Positions 16,728 through 27,125 are shown, counted from the first letter of the stretch. The stretch: DNA of 44,463 bases from Terriglobia bacterium (GCA_020072765.1 JAIQGD010000043.1:1-44463); one strand, 5' to 3'. Notes: generated by a model not told the origin, from the letters alone. A program made the numbers and translations.

Positions 16728-17296
16728 GCGTCCTTGCTCATTTCCCGCCGCAGCCACGCGCGGGCTATCGCCCATTCACGTTTCACCGTAGCCGGCGAAA
16801 CGCCCAACACGACAGCCGTCTCCTCGATGGAAAGCCCAGCAAAGAATCTCAGCTCGATGAGTCGGCTCTGCTGCGGGTCCAAAGCGGCGAGCTTGTTCAG
16901 GGCAGTATCGAGCGCCACAAGGTCAACCTCGGGCTTTTGTGGCAAGGCAATCTCGGGATCGAAGCTCAGCCGGGGAGCACCGGCCCCACGCTTGGCGGCG
17001 AGGTGCTTGCGAGCATGATCCACCAGAATGTGCCGCATCAGTTGCGCGGCCACGCCGAAAAAGTGGGCGCGGTTCTGCCACTGCGGCGCTTCCTGGTGAA
17101 CCAGGCGCAGATACGCTTCGTTGACCAAGGCAGCGCTCTGGAGGGTGTGGTCGGGACGTTCGTGCCACAGACGGTGGCGGGCCAATCGGCGCAGCTCTTC
17201 GTAAACCAGGGGAATCAGCGCTTCCCGCGCATCCTGATTGCCGCGGCCCCAATCGGCCAGCAGCCGATTAATCTGCGTGGACGGAGTCGGGTGCAT
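16718..17296 (-). CDS. ECF-type sigma factor of the kinase-linked group
   Basis: About 192 residues. Region 2 includes YEELRRLARHRLWHERPDHT and LVNEAYLRLVHQ, region 4 includes FFAGLSIEETAVVLGVSPAT and VKREWAIARAWLRREM. The pattern fits the acidobacterial/planctomycete ECF group encoded beside Ser/Thr kinases, for which regulation by phosphorylation rather than an anti-sigma factor has been proposed or shown in related groups. ATG 17296 has GGAGAA upstream; the open frame extends to 17365. Its stop overlaps the start of kinase 2, so sigma, kinase 2 and kinase 1 form one operon and no anti-sigma gene is present. Confidence 0.9.
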   Translation of the reverse strand: MHPTPSTQINRLLADWGRGNQDAREALIPLVYEELRRLARHRLWHERPDHTLQSAALVNEAYLRLVHQEAPQWQNRAHFFGVAAQLMRHILVDHARKHLAAKRGAGAPRLSFDPEIALPQKPEVDLVALDTALNKLAALDPQQSRLIELRFFAGLSIEETAVVLGVSPATVKREWAIARAWLRREMSKDAWK

Positions 17297-17541
17297 GTTT
17301 CTTCTCCCGCCGCCCGAACTATTGCGAGTTAACCAGAAGGTAGCGCTATGGACAGATAAAGTCAACCTGCCCTGCGATTGAAAACAAAGCAGCTTGGGCG
17401 CGGGGTGCGCCGCGACCTAAAAGATATTCGATTCGGATGAGCCGGTTTGCCGCTGGTTCTCGCTCTATTGGGTGAAGGCACGATGCGGACTTCGGCAGGC
17501 CAGCGGAGACCCACTCGGCCAAGGCACAAAGGAGAACTACG

Positions 17542-17991
17542 ATGAAAGCGAACCATAGACAATATTTCGCCAGCTGGAAATTGTTCTTGGGTATTTTGCT
17601 GGTGGCTGGCGTCCTCGCAGCGGCAGCTCATGCTGGTGCGCTGTTCACAGGCACGTTCACGCTGACGAACAACGTCCACTGGGGTCAGGCCGTGCTTCCC
17701 CCGGGAGACTATTCATTCACGCTCGATCAGGCGACCGACACCATCGTTATTCGTGACCTTGCCGCCGACAAGATCGTGGCTCGCGAATTCGCCCGGATCG
17801 ACTCCACCAACGTGAGTGACGACAGCAAACTGCTGGTCCGCGTCCAGGGCAAGCACCGCGTGGTCTACTCGGTGCAGGTAGCCGGGTGGGGCGAGATCTA
17901 CAATCGGGCCAATCCGTTCGGGACGCGTGGCGGGGGAGTTGAAGAAGCGCGCAACACCGAAGCCGTTCGGATCGAAGTGGCACAAAAGTAG
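17542..17991 (+). CDS. Small secreted protein, paralogue 2 (unknown function)
   Basis: A 149-residue protein with signal peptide (ILLVAGVLAAAAHAGA). The mature part, LTNNVHWGQAVLPPGDYSF then IVIRDLAADKIVAREFARID, closely parallels paralogue 1. The last ~45 residues and the 3' flank are almost identical at DNA level, while the middle has diverged, which suggests gene conversion or constraint on the C-terminus. AAGGAGAA precedes the ATG. No known family recognised. Confidence 0.8.
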   Translation: MKANHRQYFASWKLFLGILLVAGVLAAAAHAGALFTGTFTLTNNVHWGQAVLPPGDYSFTLDQATDTIVIRDLAADKIVAREFARIDSTNVSDDSKLLVRVQGKHRVVYSVQVAGWGEIYNRANPFGTRGGGVEEARNTEAVRIEVAQK

Positions 17992-18017
17992 GCGATGCGT
18001 TATGAGTCGCGCGATTG

Positions 18018-18050
18018 GGGGGCCGGCCTCCGCTTTGCGTGCCGGCCCCC
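18018..18050 (+). terminator. Probable terminator hairpin after secreted protein 2
   Basis: GGGGGCCGGC and GCCGGCCCCC form a perfect 10-bp stem. It lies between convergent genes and could serve gltD on the other strand as well. Confidence 0.55.
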
Positions 18051-18159
18051 GCATTCTTGGCGTGCCCGATTTCAGGGGAGCTTACGAAATGATCGGTCGT
18101 GCGTATGGTTGCGGCGGCAGACGGGAAGGGAATTTTCGCCCGGAGAATAGCTGCGGAGG

Positions 18160-19578
18160 TTACTTCAGCAGGCTGTTGCCGCCCATGAGGTACTGATCGA
18201 CGGCGCGCGCCGCGCTGCGTCCCTCGGCGATGGCCCAGACGATCAGCGACTGGCCCCGGCGCATGTCGCCTGCCGCGAAGACGCCGGGAACCGAACTCAT
18301 GTAATTTCCGGACGTGGCGACGTTGCCCCGCGGATCGAGGCTCACCCCGAACTGTTCGAGCAGTCCCTGTTTCACCGGGCCCGTGAAGCCCATGGCGAGA
18401 AGCACCAGATCCACGTCGAGCATGTATTCCGTGCCGGCGCGAGGCTCAAACTTGGGCGGCGGCCCCACGCGGACGGCCTCCAGTTGCTTCACGCGGCCGT
18501 TTTTATCACCGAGGAAGCGCGTCGTCGCGATCGACCACTCGCGCTGGCCGCCCTCCTCGTGGGAGCTTTCCGTGCGCAATTGCAGCGGCCACAGCGGCCA
18601 GGGCGTGCTGGGATCGCGCTCCGCCGGAGGCATGGGCATGATTTCGAACTGGTGCACCGACCGCGCCTTCTGCCGGTGGCACGTCCCCAGGCAATCCGCG
18701 CCCGTGTCGCCGCCCCCGATGATGACCACGCGCTTGCCGGTGGCCAGAATCTGGTCGGCCACCGTGTCTCCCGCATTGCGCCGGTTCTGCTGCGGCAGAA
18801 ACTCCATGGCGAAGTGGATGCCCTGGAGTTCGCGGCCGGGAACTTTCAAATCGCGAGGAGCTTCCGCGCCTCCGGTGAGGAGAATGGCGTCAAACTCCTT
18901 GCGCAGGTCTTCGGCGGGAATGTCGCGGCCCACGTGCGCGCGCGTCTGGAACTGCACGCCTTCGGCGGCCATCTGTTCCAACCGCCGGTCGATGATCTGC
19001 TTCTCCAGCTTGAAGTCCGGGATGCCGTAGCGCAGCAGCCCGCCCACGCGGTCGGCTTTTTCAAACACCGTCACGGAATGGCCGGCCCGCGCCAATTGCT
19101 GCGCCGCCGCCAGTCCCGCCGGCCCCGAGCCCACGATGGCCACGCGCTTGCCCGTGCGCATTTCGGGCAGCTCGGCCTTGATCCAGCCCTCTTCCCAGGC
19201 CCGTTCGATGATCGACTTTTCGATGGCCTTGATCGAGACGGCCGGTTCGTTGATCCCCAGCACGCAGGAGGCTTCGCACGGCGCGGGGCACAGCCGCCCG
19301 GTGAATTCCGGGAAATTATTCGTGGCATGGAGCACGCGGATGGCGTCCTGCCATTCGCTGTGGTACGTCAGGTCATTCCAGTCGGGAATGATGTTGTTCA
19401 CCGGGCAGCCCGTATGGCAGAAGGGAACTCCGCAGTCCATGCAGCGGGCCGCCTGCGTGCGCAGGTTTTCTTCCGGGAAAGGCTGGTAGATTTCCCGGTA
19501 ATCCTGGACGCGCTCGGCCACCGGTCGGCGCGCCGGCGTTTCGCGCGTGTATTCCTTGAATCCGGTGACTTTACCCAC
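18160..19578 (-). CDS. gltD: Glutamate synthase, small (beta) subunit
   Basis: A 472-residue flavoprotein passing electrons from NAD(P)H to the large subunit for making glutamate from glutamine and 2-oxoglutarate. The N-terminal Fe-S region shows [18 protein letters not shown] at about 41-58. An FAD-binding [17 protein letters not shown] lies near 150 and an NADPH-binding [11 protein letters not shown] near 290. The C-terminal FAD motif is [20 protein letters not shown]. The start is GTG 19578, overlapping the gltB stop by eight bases, so the two subunits are translationally coupled. Its last 90 bases exist a second time at 11032-11123. Confidence 0.96.
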   Translation of the reverse strand: MGKVTGFKEYTRETPARRPVAERVQDYREIYQPFPEENLRTQAARCMDCGVPFCHTGCPVNNIIPDWNDLTYHSEWQDAIRVLHATNNFPEFTGRLCPAPCEASCVLGINEPAVSIKAIEKSIIERAWEEGWIKAELPEMRTGKRVAIVGSGPAGLAAAQQLARAGHSVTVFEKADRVGGLLRYGIPDFKLEKQIIDRRLEQMAAEGVQFQTRAHVGRDIPAEDLRKEFDAILLTGGAEAPRDLKVPGRELQGIHFAMEFLPQQNRRNAGDTVADQILATGKRVVIIGGGDTGADCLGTCHRQKARSVHQFEIMPMPPAERDPSTPWPLWPLQLRTESSHEEGGQREWSIATTRFLGDKNGRVKQLEAVRVGPPPKFEPRAGTEYMLDVDLVLLAMGFTGPVKQGLLEQFGVSLDPRGNVATSGNYMSSVPGVFAAGDMRRGQSLIVWAIAEGRSAARAVDQYLMGGNSLLK

Positions 19579-22500
19579 GGATCACCTGCTCGCCCGCCGG
19601 TTTGCCAGCCTGCGCCGCCAGGATTCCCTCGGGGACGCGGGGAATGCCCAGCACGCGCTTATACTCGTGCGGGAACACCTTGATGAATTTGGGCAGCATC
19701 GATTCCCAGTTTTGCAGAATCCACTTGGCCTGCGGGCTGCTCGTGAACTCGCTGTGGCGCTGGATCAGGCGGTGCAGCGTTTCGATGTCCACCGGATTCA
19801 CGACGGGCTCGAGATCCACCTCGGTGCGGTTGCAGCGCAGCGCGGCGAAATCGCCGGCTTGGTCCAGGACGTAGGCGATCCCGCCGGTCATTCCCGCCGC
19901 GAAGTTTCTGCCCGTCCGGCCCAGCACGACCACCAGCCCGTTGGTCATGTACTCGCAGCCGTGGTCACCGACGCCTTCAACCACCGCCGTGGCTCCGGAG
20001 TTGCGGACGGCAAAGCGCTCGCCGGCCATACCGTTGAAAAATGCCTCGCCGCTCGTCGCGCCGTAGAGACATACGTTGCCGATCAGGATGTTGTCTTCCG
20101 GCACAAACTCCGAATCGCGCGGCGGATAGACGATCATCCGGCCCCCGGAGAGTCCCTTGCCGGTGTAGTCGTTGGATTCGCCTTCCAGCCGCAGCGTCAC
20201 GCCCTTGGCCAGGAACGTGCCGAAGCTCTGTCCGGCGCAGCCCGTGAAGTGAATGTCCACGGTGTCGTCCGGCAATCCGGCCGAGCCGTAGCGCTGGGCG
20301 ACTTCGCCGCTCAGCATGGTGCCCACCGAACGGTGCACGTTGCGAATGGGCATGCTGAGCGAAACCGGGGTGCGATTTTGCAGCGCCGGTTGCGCCATCT
20401 CGATGAGCGTGCGATCGAGCGCATGGTCGAGCCCGTGATCCTGCGCCTGCGTGCAGCGCCGCCCGACGTGGCTCGGCACCGGAGGATCGTATAGGATCGG
20501 CGACAGGTCGATTCCTTTGGCTTTCCAGTGCGCGATGTCCCCGCGCTGCACCAGGCAATCCACGCGGCCCACCATCTCGTCCACCTTGCGGAATCCCAAC
20601 TCCGCCATGATCCGGCGCAGCTCTTCCGCTACGAAGAAAAGGTAATTGATCACGTGTTCGGGCCGCCCGTGAAACTTCTTGCGCAGCTCGGGGTCCTGCG
20701 TGGCCACGCCGACCGGGCAGGTGTTCAAATGGCATTTGCGCATCATGATGCAGCCCAGGGCCATGAGCGGAGCCGTCGAAAAACCAAACTCCTCCGCCCC
20801 CAGCAGCGCGGCGATGGCCACGTCCCGGCCCGTTTGCAGTTTGCCGTCCACCTGGAGCCGCACGCGGCTGCGCAGGTCGTTCATCACCAACACCTGTTGC
20901 GTCTCGGAGAGCCCCAGTTCCCACGGCGCGCCGGCGTGCCGGATCGAGCTGATCGGAGAAGCGCCCGTGCCTCCGTCGTAGCCGCTGATGAGGATCACGT
21001 CGGAGTGGGCCTTGGCCACGCCCGCCGCCACGGTTCCCACGCCCACTTCCGCGACGAGCTTCACGGAAACGCGCGCGCGCGGGTTGACGTTCTTCAGGTC
21101 GTGGATCAGCTGCGCGATGTCTTCGATGGAATAGATGTCGTGGTGCGGAGGCGGTGAAATCAGCCCCACGCCCGGAATCGAGTGGCGCACCCGCGCGATG
21201 ATTTCGTCCACCTTGTGGCCCGGCAACTGGCCGCCTTCGCCCGGCTTGGCGCCCTGCGCGATCTTGATCTGCAAATCATCCGCGTTCACCAGGTAGTTGG
21301 TGGTGACGCCGAACCGCGCCGAAGCCACCTGCTTGATGGAGCTGCGGCGGAGATCGCCGTTGGCGTCGGGCTTGAACCGCGCTTCGTCCTCGCCCCCCTC
21401 GCCCGTGTTGGACTTTCCGCCGAGCCGGTTCATGGCGATCGCCAGCGTCTCGTGAGTTTCCTTGCTGATCGAGCCGTAAGACATCGCGCCGGTGGCGAAT
21501 CGCTTCACGATTTCCGACGCCGGCTCCACATCCTCGACGGGAACCGCCGGGCTGGCCGGCTTGAAATCGAACATCCCGCGCAGCATCTGGAGGTCGCGGT
21601 TCTGCTGGTTCACGATGTTCGCGAACTCCTGGTAGGTTTCGAACTTCGTTTGCTGCACGGCGTGTTGCAGCTTGGCGATGGTCGACGGGTTGAGCAGGTG
21701 CTTTTCGCCGCGCACGCGATACTGATATTCGCCGCCCACGCGCAGCTCCGTCTCGGACTCGCTGGGCGCGCGCATGGCGAATTCATGCTTCATCAGCGCC
21801 TCGCGGGCCAGCACTTCCATGCTGACGCCCTCGATCCGCGAAGCCGTCCCCGTGAAGTAGCGGTCCACCAGCGAGCGGTTCAGCCCGATGGCTTCGAAGA
21901 TCTGCGCGCCCTGATAACTCTGCAGCGTCGAGATCCCCATCTTCGAGGCGACCTTCAGCAGGCCCTTGTCCACCGCCTTCATATAGTTCTTGAACACCTT
22001 GTCCCAGGTGTAGTCGGCGGGGAAGTGCCCGTTCCGCTGAAGATCCTCGAGCGTTTCGATGGCCAAATACGGGTTGACGGCGCTGGCGCCATAGCCCAGC
22101 AGCAACGCAAAGTGCATCACCTCGCGCGGTTCGCCCGATTCGACGATCAGAGCGACCTGATTGCGCGTCTCTTCCCGGATCAAATGATGATGAACCGCCG
22201 ACAGCGCCAGCAGGCTGGGAATCGGCGCGTAGCCCTCGTCCAGTCCGCGGTCGGACAGAATCAAAATCGTGTAGCCCGACTGGATCGCCAGCGAGGCGCG
22301 GCGGCACAGCGTTTCCACGGCCCGCTCGAGTTGCTGCTCGCCCCCGTCCACGCGAAACAGCGTCGGCACCGTCGTGGCCAGGAAATCGCCCCAGCTCACC
22401 CGGCGCAATTTTTCCAGCCGCCAGTTCGAGATGATGGGATGGCGCAGCTTCAGCGTGTGGCAGTTCTTCGGCGTCTCCTCCAGGATGTTTCCTTCGCACC

Positions 22501-24109
22501 CGATGTTCGAGTTCAGCGACATCACCAGGTCTTCGCGAATCGAGTCGATGGGAGGATTGGTCACCTGCGCGAACGTCTGCTTGAAATAATTGAACACCAG
22601 TTGCGGCTGGTCGGAAAGGCACGCCAGCGGCGTATCAATGCCCATCGATCCGATGGGCTCCTCGGCCTTCAGCGCGCTGGGCAGCAGGATGGTCTTCAGA
22701 TCTTCATCCGTGTATCCGAACGCGCGCTGGCGCATCAGGATCGTTTCATGATTCGTCGCCTGGACGTGCGTCGGGCTCGGCAGATGATCCAGCGTGATGC
22801 GGTTGTCCTGCAGCCATTGCGCGTAGGGCTGGCGGCTGGCGAGCTGCTTCTTGATTTCTTCGTCCGAGAACAACCGCTTCTGCTCGGTATCCACCAGCAG
22901 CATGCGGCCCGGCGCCAGGCGCCCCTTCATACGGATGTTGTTCGACGCCACCGGAAGCACGCCCGCCTCCGAGGCCAGAATCACCAGCCCGTCCTTGGTG
23001 ACCACGTAGCGCCCCGGACGCAGGCCGTTGCGGTCCAGCGTGGCTCCCACGACGCGCCCGTCGGTGAAGGCCACCGCCGCGGGTCCGTCCCACGGCTCCA
23101 TCAGCGAGGAGTGGTATTCGTAAAACGCCCGGATATCATCGGCCATGGCGCGGTCGCGGTCCCATGCCTCGGGGATCAGCATCGCCATCACGTGCGGCAG
23201 GCTGCGCCCGGCCATGGTCAGCAGTTCCACGGCATTGTCGAGCATGGCCGAGTCGCTGCCTCCCGCCGTGATGATGGGAAACAGCTTCTTGATGTCGTCG
23301 CCGAACAGCGGGGAAGCCAGCACGGACTGCCGCGCGTTCATCCAGTTGACGTTGCCGCGCAGCGTGTTGATCTCCCCGTTGTGGGAGATGTAGCGGTACG
23401 GGTGCGCCAGCTGCCAGCTCGGAAACGTGTTGGTGGAAAAGCGCTGGTGCACCACGCACATCGCGCTGATCACTTCGGGGTCCGACAGCTCCTTGTAAAA
23501 ATGAGTGATCTGCGGCGCCAGCAGCAACCCCTTGTAGACAATCGTCCGCGAGGAGAGCGAGGGCATATAGAAGAAGCCCTTCTCCCGCAGGTCCGACGCG
23601 GCCACGGCTGATTCGGCGCGCTTGCGCACCACGTAGAGTTTGCGTTCCAGCGCGTCCTGGTCCATCCCCGGCCCGCGGCGGATGAAAATCTGCTCGATGT
23701 ACGGCTGCGAAGCGCGCGCCAGACGCCCGATGGTGTTCCCATCAATCGGCGTGTCGCGCCAGCCCAGCACCGTCAGCCCTTCTTCCTTCGCGATCTTCTC
23801 GAGGATCCCCTCGCACAGCATGCGGTCGCTGCGGTCCACGGGGAGGAACGCCATGCCCACCCCGTATTCCCCCGTCGCCGGCAGCGTGCACCCCAGACGC
23901 GCGCATTCCCGCTCGAAGAACGAGTGGGGAATCTGGATCAGGATGCCCGCGCCGTCGCCGGTTTCCGGGTCGCAGCCGCAGGCCCCGCGATGCGTCAGGT
24001 TGATCAGGATCTGCACACCCTTCATGACGATATCGTGAGACTTGCGCCCCTCGATATTCACCACGAATCCCACCCCGCAGCCATCGTGCTCGTCCTGCGG
24101 GGTTGACAC
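19571..24109 (-). CDS. gltB: Glutamate synthase, large (alpha) subunit
   Basis: About 1,512 residues. The glutaminase domain begins with the catalytic N-terminal Cys in [20 protein letters not shown], exposed after removal of a short propeptide. The central domain follows, then the FMN-binding synthase domain ([37 protein letters not shown]). The 3Fe-4S cysteines are in [20 protein letters not shown], and the C-terminal GXGXG beta-helix domain closes the protein. I prefer GTG 24109, with GGGGGA upstream and a 10-residue propeptide. The frame is open to TTG 24208, which would lengthen the propeptide to 43 residues without a clear ribosome-binding site. It is cotranscribed with gltD. Confidence 0.95.
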   Translation of the reverse strand: MSTPQDEHDGCGVGFVVNIEGRKSHDIVMKGVQILINLTHRGACGCDPETGDGAGILIQIPHSFFERECARLGCTLPATGEYGVGMAFLPVDRSDRMLCEGILEKIAKEEGLTVLGWRDTPIDGNTIGRLARASQPYIEQIFIRRGPGMDQDALERKLYVVRKRAESAVAASDLREKGFFYMPSLSSRTIVYKGLLLAPQITHFYKELSDPEVISAMCVVHQRFSTNTFPSWQLAHPYRYISHNGEINTLRGNVNWMNARQSVLASPLFGDDIKKLFPIITAGGSDSAMLDNAVELLTMAGRSLPHVMAMLIPEAWDRDRAMADDIRAFYEYHSSLMEPWDGPAAVAFTDGRVVGATLDRNGLRPGRYVVTKDGLVILASEAGVLPVASNNIRMKGRLAPGRMLLVDTEQKRLFSDEEIKKQLASRQPYAQWLQDNRITLDHLPSPTHVQATNHETILMRQRAFGYTDEDLKTILLPSALKAEEPIGSMGIDTPLACLSDQPQLVFNYFKQTFAQVTNPPIDSIREDLVMSLNSNIGCEGNILEETPKNCHTLKLRHPIISNWRLEKLRRVSWGDFLATTVPTLFRVDGGEQQLERAVETLCRRASLAIQSGYTILILSDRGLDEGYAPIPSLLALSAVHHHLIREETRNQVALIVESGEPREVMHFALLLGYGASAVNPYLAIETLEDLQRNGHFPADYTWDKVFKNYMKAVDKGLLKVASKMGISTLQSYQGAQIFEAIGLNRSLVDRYFTGTASRIEGVSMEVLAREALMKHEFAMRAPSESETELRVGGEYQYRVRGEKHLLNPSTIAKLQHAVQQTKFETYQEFANIVNQQNRDLQMLRGMFDFKPASPAVPVEDVEPASEIVKRFATGAMSYGSISKETHETLAIAMNRLGGKSNTGEGGEDEARFKPDANGDLRRSSIKQVASARFGVTTNYLVNADDLQIKIAQGAKPGEGGQLPGHKVDEIIARVRHSIPGVGLISPPPHHDIYSIEDIAQLIHDLKNVNPRARVSVKLVAEVGVGTVAAGVAKAHSDVILISGYDGGTGASPISSIRHAGAPWELGLSETQQVLVMNDLRSRVRLQVDGKLQTGRDVAIAALLGAEEFGFSTAPLMALGCIMMRKCHLNTCPVGVATQDPELRKKFHGRPEHVINYLFFVAEELRRIMAELGFRKVDEMVGRVDCLVQRGDIAHWKAKGIDLSPILYDPPVPSHVGRRCTQAQDHGLDHALDRTLIEMAQPALQNRTPVSLSMPIRNVHRSVGTMLSGEVAQRYGSAGLPDDTVDIHFTGCAGQSFGTFLAKGVTLRLEGESNDYTGKGLSGGRMIVYPPRDSEFVPEDNILIGNVCLYGATSGEAFFNGMAGERFAVRNSGATAVVEGVGDHGCEYMTNGLVVVLGRTGRNFAAGMTGGIAYVLDQAGDFAALRCNRTEVDLEPVVNPVDIETLHRLIQRHSEFTSSPQAKWILQNWESMLPKFIKVFPHEYKRVLGIPRVPEGILAAQAGKPAGEQVIRG

Positions 24110-24491
24110 GATTCCCCCGAAGCGGCTCCCGAATGCCCGGCCAATGTCCGTCCGCCGGGATTGGGCGCTTGCTGGAGCTCCTGCGACAACACCCTCGCAC
24201 GCAGTCAACGGCAGAACTTCGCTGCCCGCCGCCCGTCCCTGGCACCTAAGCCGCTATCCTGCTTGCCGATACGGCGGTCGGCGGCGGTCAGAATCCGCAT
24301 TTCCGCTTTGACTCCGAGGTTTCATTGTACACCGACCCGCGCGCTTTTCAGCCCCGGGAATCCATCTTTTCGCCGCCCCCCGCGCGGGCCATTTTGGTGC
24401 TCCTGCGGCGCGCAAATCGCCGCCCATTCCCCCGCCGCAGAAGTTGCAGTTGCAGCCGCCGCGCAAACCGCTACAATGGAAGTACACATGC

Positions 24492-24568
24492 GCGCCCGTA
24501 GCTCAGCTGGATAGAGCGTCTGGCTACGAACCAGAAGGTCGGGAGTTCGAACCTCTCCGGGCGCGCCA
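24492..24568 (+). tRNA. tRNA-Arg (anticodon ACG)
   Basis: A 77-nt cloverleaf: acceptor GCGCCCG pairs with CGGGCGC, the D arm is GCTCAGCTGGATAGAGC, the anticodon loop is CTACGAA with ACG at 24526-24528, the T loop is GTTCGAAC, and CCA is encoded. It reads Arg CGN codons after wobble modification. Its 3' end serves as attachment site for the island downstream. Confidence 0.97.
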
Positions 24569-24583
24569 TTTTCCCAATAAAAA
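24559..24583 (+). repeat. Attachment-site repeat at the tRNA-Arg 3' end (attL)
   Basis: GGGCGCGCCATTTTCCC followed by AATAAAA overlaps the tRNA acceptor stem and recurs at 30534-30558 with one inserted C. This is the usual footprint of tRNA-targeted site-specific integration. Confidence 0.75.
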
Positions 24584-25048
24584 CGATGGTTTTTCGATGT
24601 GGCCGGGTTGGCAGCTTCGGCCGATAGGCAGGATTTCACCTACATTTCACTTTTGGCGGCAGGATCCTCACGGCAGACGGTCTCTGTCCGCCTCCGCGTG
24701 AACACGGTTGCACCCGAGAACGAGCGGCTAGGCCGACTCCTACAGCGTGAGTGGGTGGTTTAGGTGAGCGACCGGATACGACCGGTGTTCGGTTTCCCCT
24801 AGCAGCGGCCAATAGGCGCGTTTCGCTTGCGTAGTATCAACGAAAGTTATAGCATCCCTGGCAATCGCCACCAACGGAGAGGAGCATACCTCTGAAGATC
24901 TTCGTCTGCGTTCGGTTCGAAACGATTTCTACCAGTTAACACGTGTGTGCTTGATGTCGGAGTTGCCTGCAGGAAAGACGGCAAGCCGGGCTATGCGCTC
25001 CTGCGGGAATTCACGGAATTCAGGTCAGCGCATTTCGCGAGGATACTA
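24569..25048. other. Gene-poor stretch at the island's left end
   Basis: About 480 bases without a convincing gene. I looked for an integrase or excisionase remnant on both strands and found none. The final ~100 bases are open in the frame of the following TIR-like gene but lack family-like sequence; that gene's promoter is expected here. Confidence 0.5.
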
Positions 25049-25549
25049 ATGAGTCTTGGAACGACATATGTCATCTTTGACGGCGATAAAGATCGATATG
25101 CCTATGCTTTCATGAAGGGTTGGAAGGTGAATGATCGCGTGGAATTCGATTTTAGGGATGCGCATGATATCGGCAACATGACCGGGCGAGCCCAAGATGA
25201 AACGTATGTTAAATCTGAGCTCCGAAAACGAATGGAAGCCTCAAAGCAAGTAGTCGTGTTGGTTGGCGAGAGCACGAAGAATCTCCGAAAGTTTGTCGGT
25301 TGGGAAATTGACCTGGCACTGAAACTCGGGGTACCAATCATCGTTGTGAACTTAAATGACAAACGTGAAATGGACCCCGAGCGATGCCCGGTACCGCTTA
25401 GAACAGGCTACACAGTTCACATAGGGTATAAGCGTGCAATTATCAAACATGCGCTGGAAAAGTTTCCGAGCGAATTCGCCTCCCGGGACCGAAGTGCGAC
25501 AGGTTGGCGATATTACCCTGAAGACGTCTATCGGAAACTCGGATTATGA
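25049..25549 (+). CDS. TIR-like domain protein, ThsB type (first copy)
   Basis: A 166-residue protein that looks like the MTH538/ThsB TIR-like family. The first strand and loop are TTYVIFDGDKDRYAYAFMKGW. Further on are YVKSELRKRMEASKQVVVLVGEST and FVGWEIDLALKLGVPIIVVN. In Thoeris ThsB proteins the Glu of the last motif (here Glu86) is the expected catalytic residue, making a signalling nucleotide from NAD. ATG 25049 has GAGG upstream; the open frame reaches 24947 but the extra residues are not TIR-like. Its stop overlaps the next start by four bases. Base use is AT-rich compared with the chromosome. The family call is by motif only. Confidence 0.72.
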   Translation: MSLGTTYVIFDGDKDRYAYAFMKGWKVNDRVEFDFRDAHDIGNMTGRAQDETYVKSELRKRMEASKQVVVLVGESTKNLRKFVGWEIDLALKLGVPIIVVNLNDKREMDPERCPVPLRTGYTVHIGYKRAIIKHALEKFPSEFASRDRSATGWRYYPEDVYRKLGL

Positions 25550-26475
25550 TAACCGGGCTTCCGAGTCTGACCCATCCCATGACGTTCACCGACGCTGACC
25601 TGCCGCCGCTGTATCACGCTGCTGACAAGAGTTCTATGGAAGCGCAAGCTCGGTTCTTGTGGGCTACACGTATCCGTTTGTTCGGTATTATCGGCGCTGC
25701 GTTTTTCGGACTTTTCGCATGGAAGTTTGACTCATCTCCCGTCGACTGGTCGGGAGTCCTAGCTGCCGCGTGCTTCGTGGTAGTGTTAGTAGTCGAAGGA
25801 TTTCTTTTTCAAACGAAACCGGAGCGAACATGGTACGAGGGTAGGGCCGCTGCCGAGTCAGTGAAAACCCTAAGCTGGCGATATGCGGTTGGTGGAGAGC
25901 CATTCAAGGTCGGCATAGACGCGGGACCCAACGTCTCGGATCTGTTTTTAGCACGACTTAGAAGCCTGTTCGACGTTGTGAAGGACTTAGACCTCGTACC
26001 GCCAACTTCGAGCCAACAACAAATTACCCAACGTATGAGAGAAGTGCGCGCGGCGTCCCTTAACGACCGAAAGGTCATTTACGAGAGCGGACGGGTCTCG
26101 AATCAACAGGACTGGTACCAGGGAAAAGCAAAGAGGAACATACGTACCGCGAGATGGTGGACAATCGCCGTACTGGTCGTTGAAATTGCAGGTATCACCT
26201 GTGCAATCTTGAAGGCCGTCGGTACGATTGAGGGGGACCTTCTGACATTCTCCGGCGTCATCATCGTTGCAATAACAGCCTGGCTGCAGGCAAAACAATA
26301 CCGTACACTCGCGACAGCTTATACCGTGACGGCTCTCGAACTCGCCTCGGTTCGCTCAAAGATAATGGATCAGATGAATGAGACGGAATGGGCGACGTTC
26401 GTGAGCGATGCTGAAGAAGCATTCTCACGAGAGCATACTTTGTGGAAGGCGTCGCGCGGTATCGGGTGGCGATAG
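25546..26475 (+). CDS. SLATT/DUF4231-type four-helix membrane protein, candidate effector
   Basis: A 309-residue protein with two similar halves, each with a pair of membrane helices (about 44-61 and 68-88; about 203-223 and 230-248). A soluble segment with a Trp-Tyr-x-Gly/Arg pattern follows the first pair (RTWYEGRAAAESVKTLSWRY) and precedes the second (DWYQGKAKRNIRTARWW). This matches SLATT domains, predicted pore-forming effectors of nucleotide-signal defence systems. ATG 25546 overlaps the stop of the upstream TIR-like gene, so the two are coupled. Gating by a nucleotide made by a flanking TIR-like protein is inference; no known SLATT here has been tested. Confidence 0.7.
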   Translation: MITGLPSLTHPMTFTDADLPPLYHAADKSSMEAQARFLWATRIRLFGIIGAAFFGLFAWKFDSSPVDWSGVLAAACFVVVLVVEGFLFQTKPERTWYEGRAAAESVKTLSWRYAVGGEPFKVGIDAGPNVSDLFLARLRSLFDVVKDLDLVPPTSSQQQITQRMREVRAASLNDRKVIYESGRVSNQQDWYQGKAKRNIRTARWWTIAVLVVEIAGITCAILKAVGTIEGDLLTFSGVIIVAITAWLQAKQYRTLATAYTVTALELASVRSKIMDQMNETEWATFVSDAEEAFSREHTLWKASRGIGWR

Positions 26476-26523
26476 TAAACCTGGCGTGGCCATTGTTCGC
26501 GGAAATGCGGGAGATCATATAAC

Positions 26524-27105
26524 GTGTTCCGTGCAAAGAGAGACGACACTCTCGTGGCTACGATTGAAAAGCAGTACGGGATTGATGTGCACGCGCGCAG
26601 CGATATGAAGCTCGGGAGCTTGCTGGAAGAACGCGGATTCGATTCATTATCGCAGTTCCTAGAGGCATATAGATGCCGACTCTCCGACCACGCAAGAAAA
26701 CGTCGGGCATTTTTGAGCTTCCATATGGAGGACCGTCCGCAAGTCCAAGGCTTTCGTTTAATGGCAAGCAATCCAAGATTGGATATAGAGTTTTATGACG
26801 GTAGCTTGCAGGAGTCAGTAGACAGCCACCAAAGCACGTATGTGCGGAGCGTTATACGCGAAAAGATCCAGCGATGTTCCGTCGTGGTGTGTTTGATCGG
26901 AAATGGAACAGCCTGGCGGAATTGGGTCGATTGGGAACTTCGGACGGCGTATGAAATGGGAAAAGGGATCTGTGGAGTTCGGTTAAAGGATTCACGAGGA
27001 CACGTCCCAACTTTGCTGTATGAGATAGATGCGCCTATTTCACCAACGATGGCCGTGGAGGATGTCGTCAAAGTGATCGAGTGCGCCGCCGCCCGCCGTG
27101 GTTAG
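26524..27105 (+). CDS. TIR-like domain protein, ThsB type (second copy)
   Basis: A 193-residue protein. The first ~60 residues are a helical extension with no recognised motif. From about 61 a ThsB-like TIR domain follows: KRRAFLSFHMEDRPQVQGFR, SVIREKIQRCSVVVCLIGNG and NWVDWELRTAYEMGKGICGV. The Glu in WVDWEL (about residue 138) occupies the place of Glu86 in the first copy. The start is GTG 26524 with GGGAGA about 12 bases upstream. It lies 48 bases after the SLATT gene in the same orientation. Two divergent TIR-like genes flanking one membrane protein suggest two sensors or two signal makers feeding one effector. Confidence 0.7.
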   Translation: MFRAKRDDTLVATIEKQYGIDVHARSDMKLGSLLEERGFDSLSQFLEAYRCRLSDHARKRRAFLSFHMEDRPQVQGFRLMASNPRLDIEFYDGSLQESVDSHQSTYVRSVIREKIQRCSVVVCLIGNGTAWRNWVDWELRTAYEMGKGICGVRLKDSRGHVPTLLYEIDAPISPTMAVEDVVKVIECAAARRG

Positions 27106-27125
27106 AGACTTCTACCGCGACTTGT

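Larger units (their letters stand above)
17505..18251. repeat. Duplicated segment, copy 2 (secreted protein gene plus start of gltD 3' end)
   Basis: It matches 10379-11123 (see that entry). Here the gltD gene continues intact beyond ACGATCAGCGACT at 18239-18251, so this is the parental arrangement. Confidence 0.85.

Noticed and set aside
24569-25048. Integrase or excisionase remnant at the left end of the island
   Set aside because: Neither strand shows recombinase boxes or a plausible start; all frames are broken by stops.
25049-27105. A complete type I Thoeris system
   Set aside because: No SIR2/SLOG ThsA gene and no macro-domain or caspase effector is present; only the TIR-like genes and the SLATT protein are seen.
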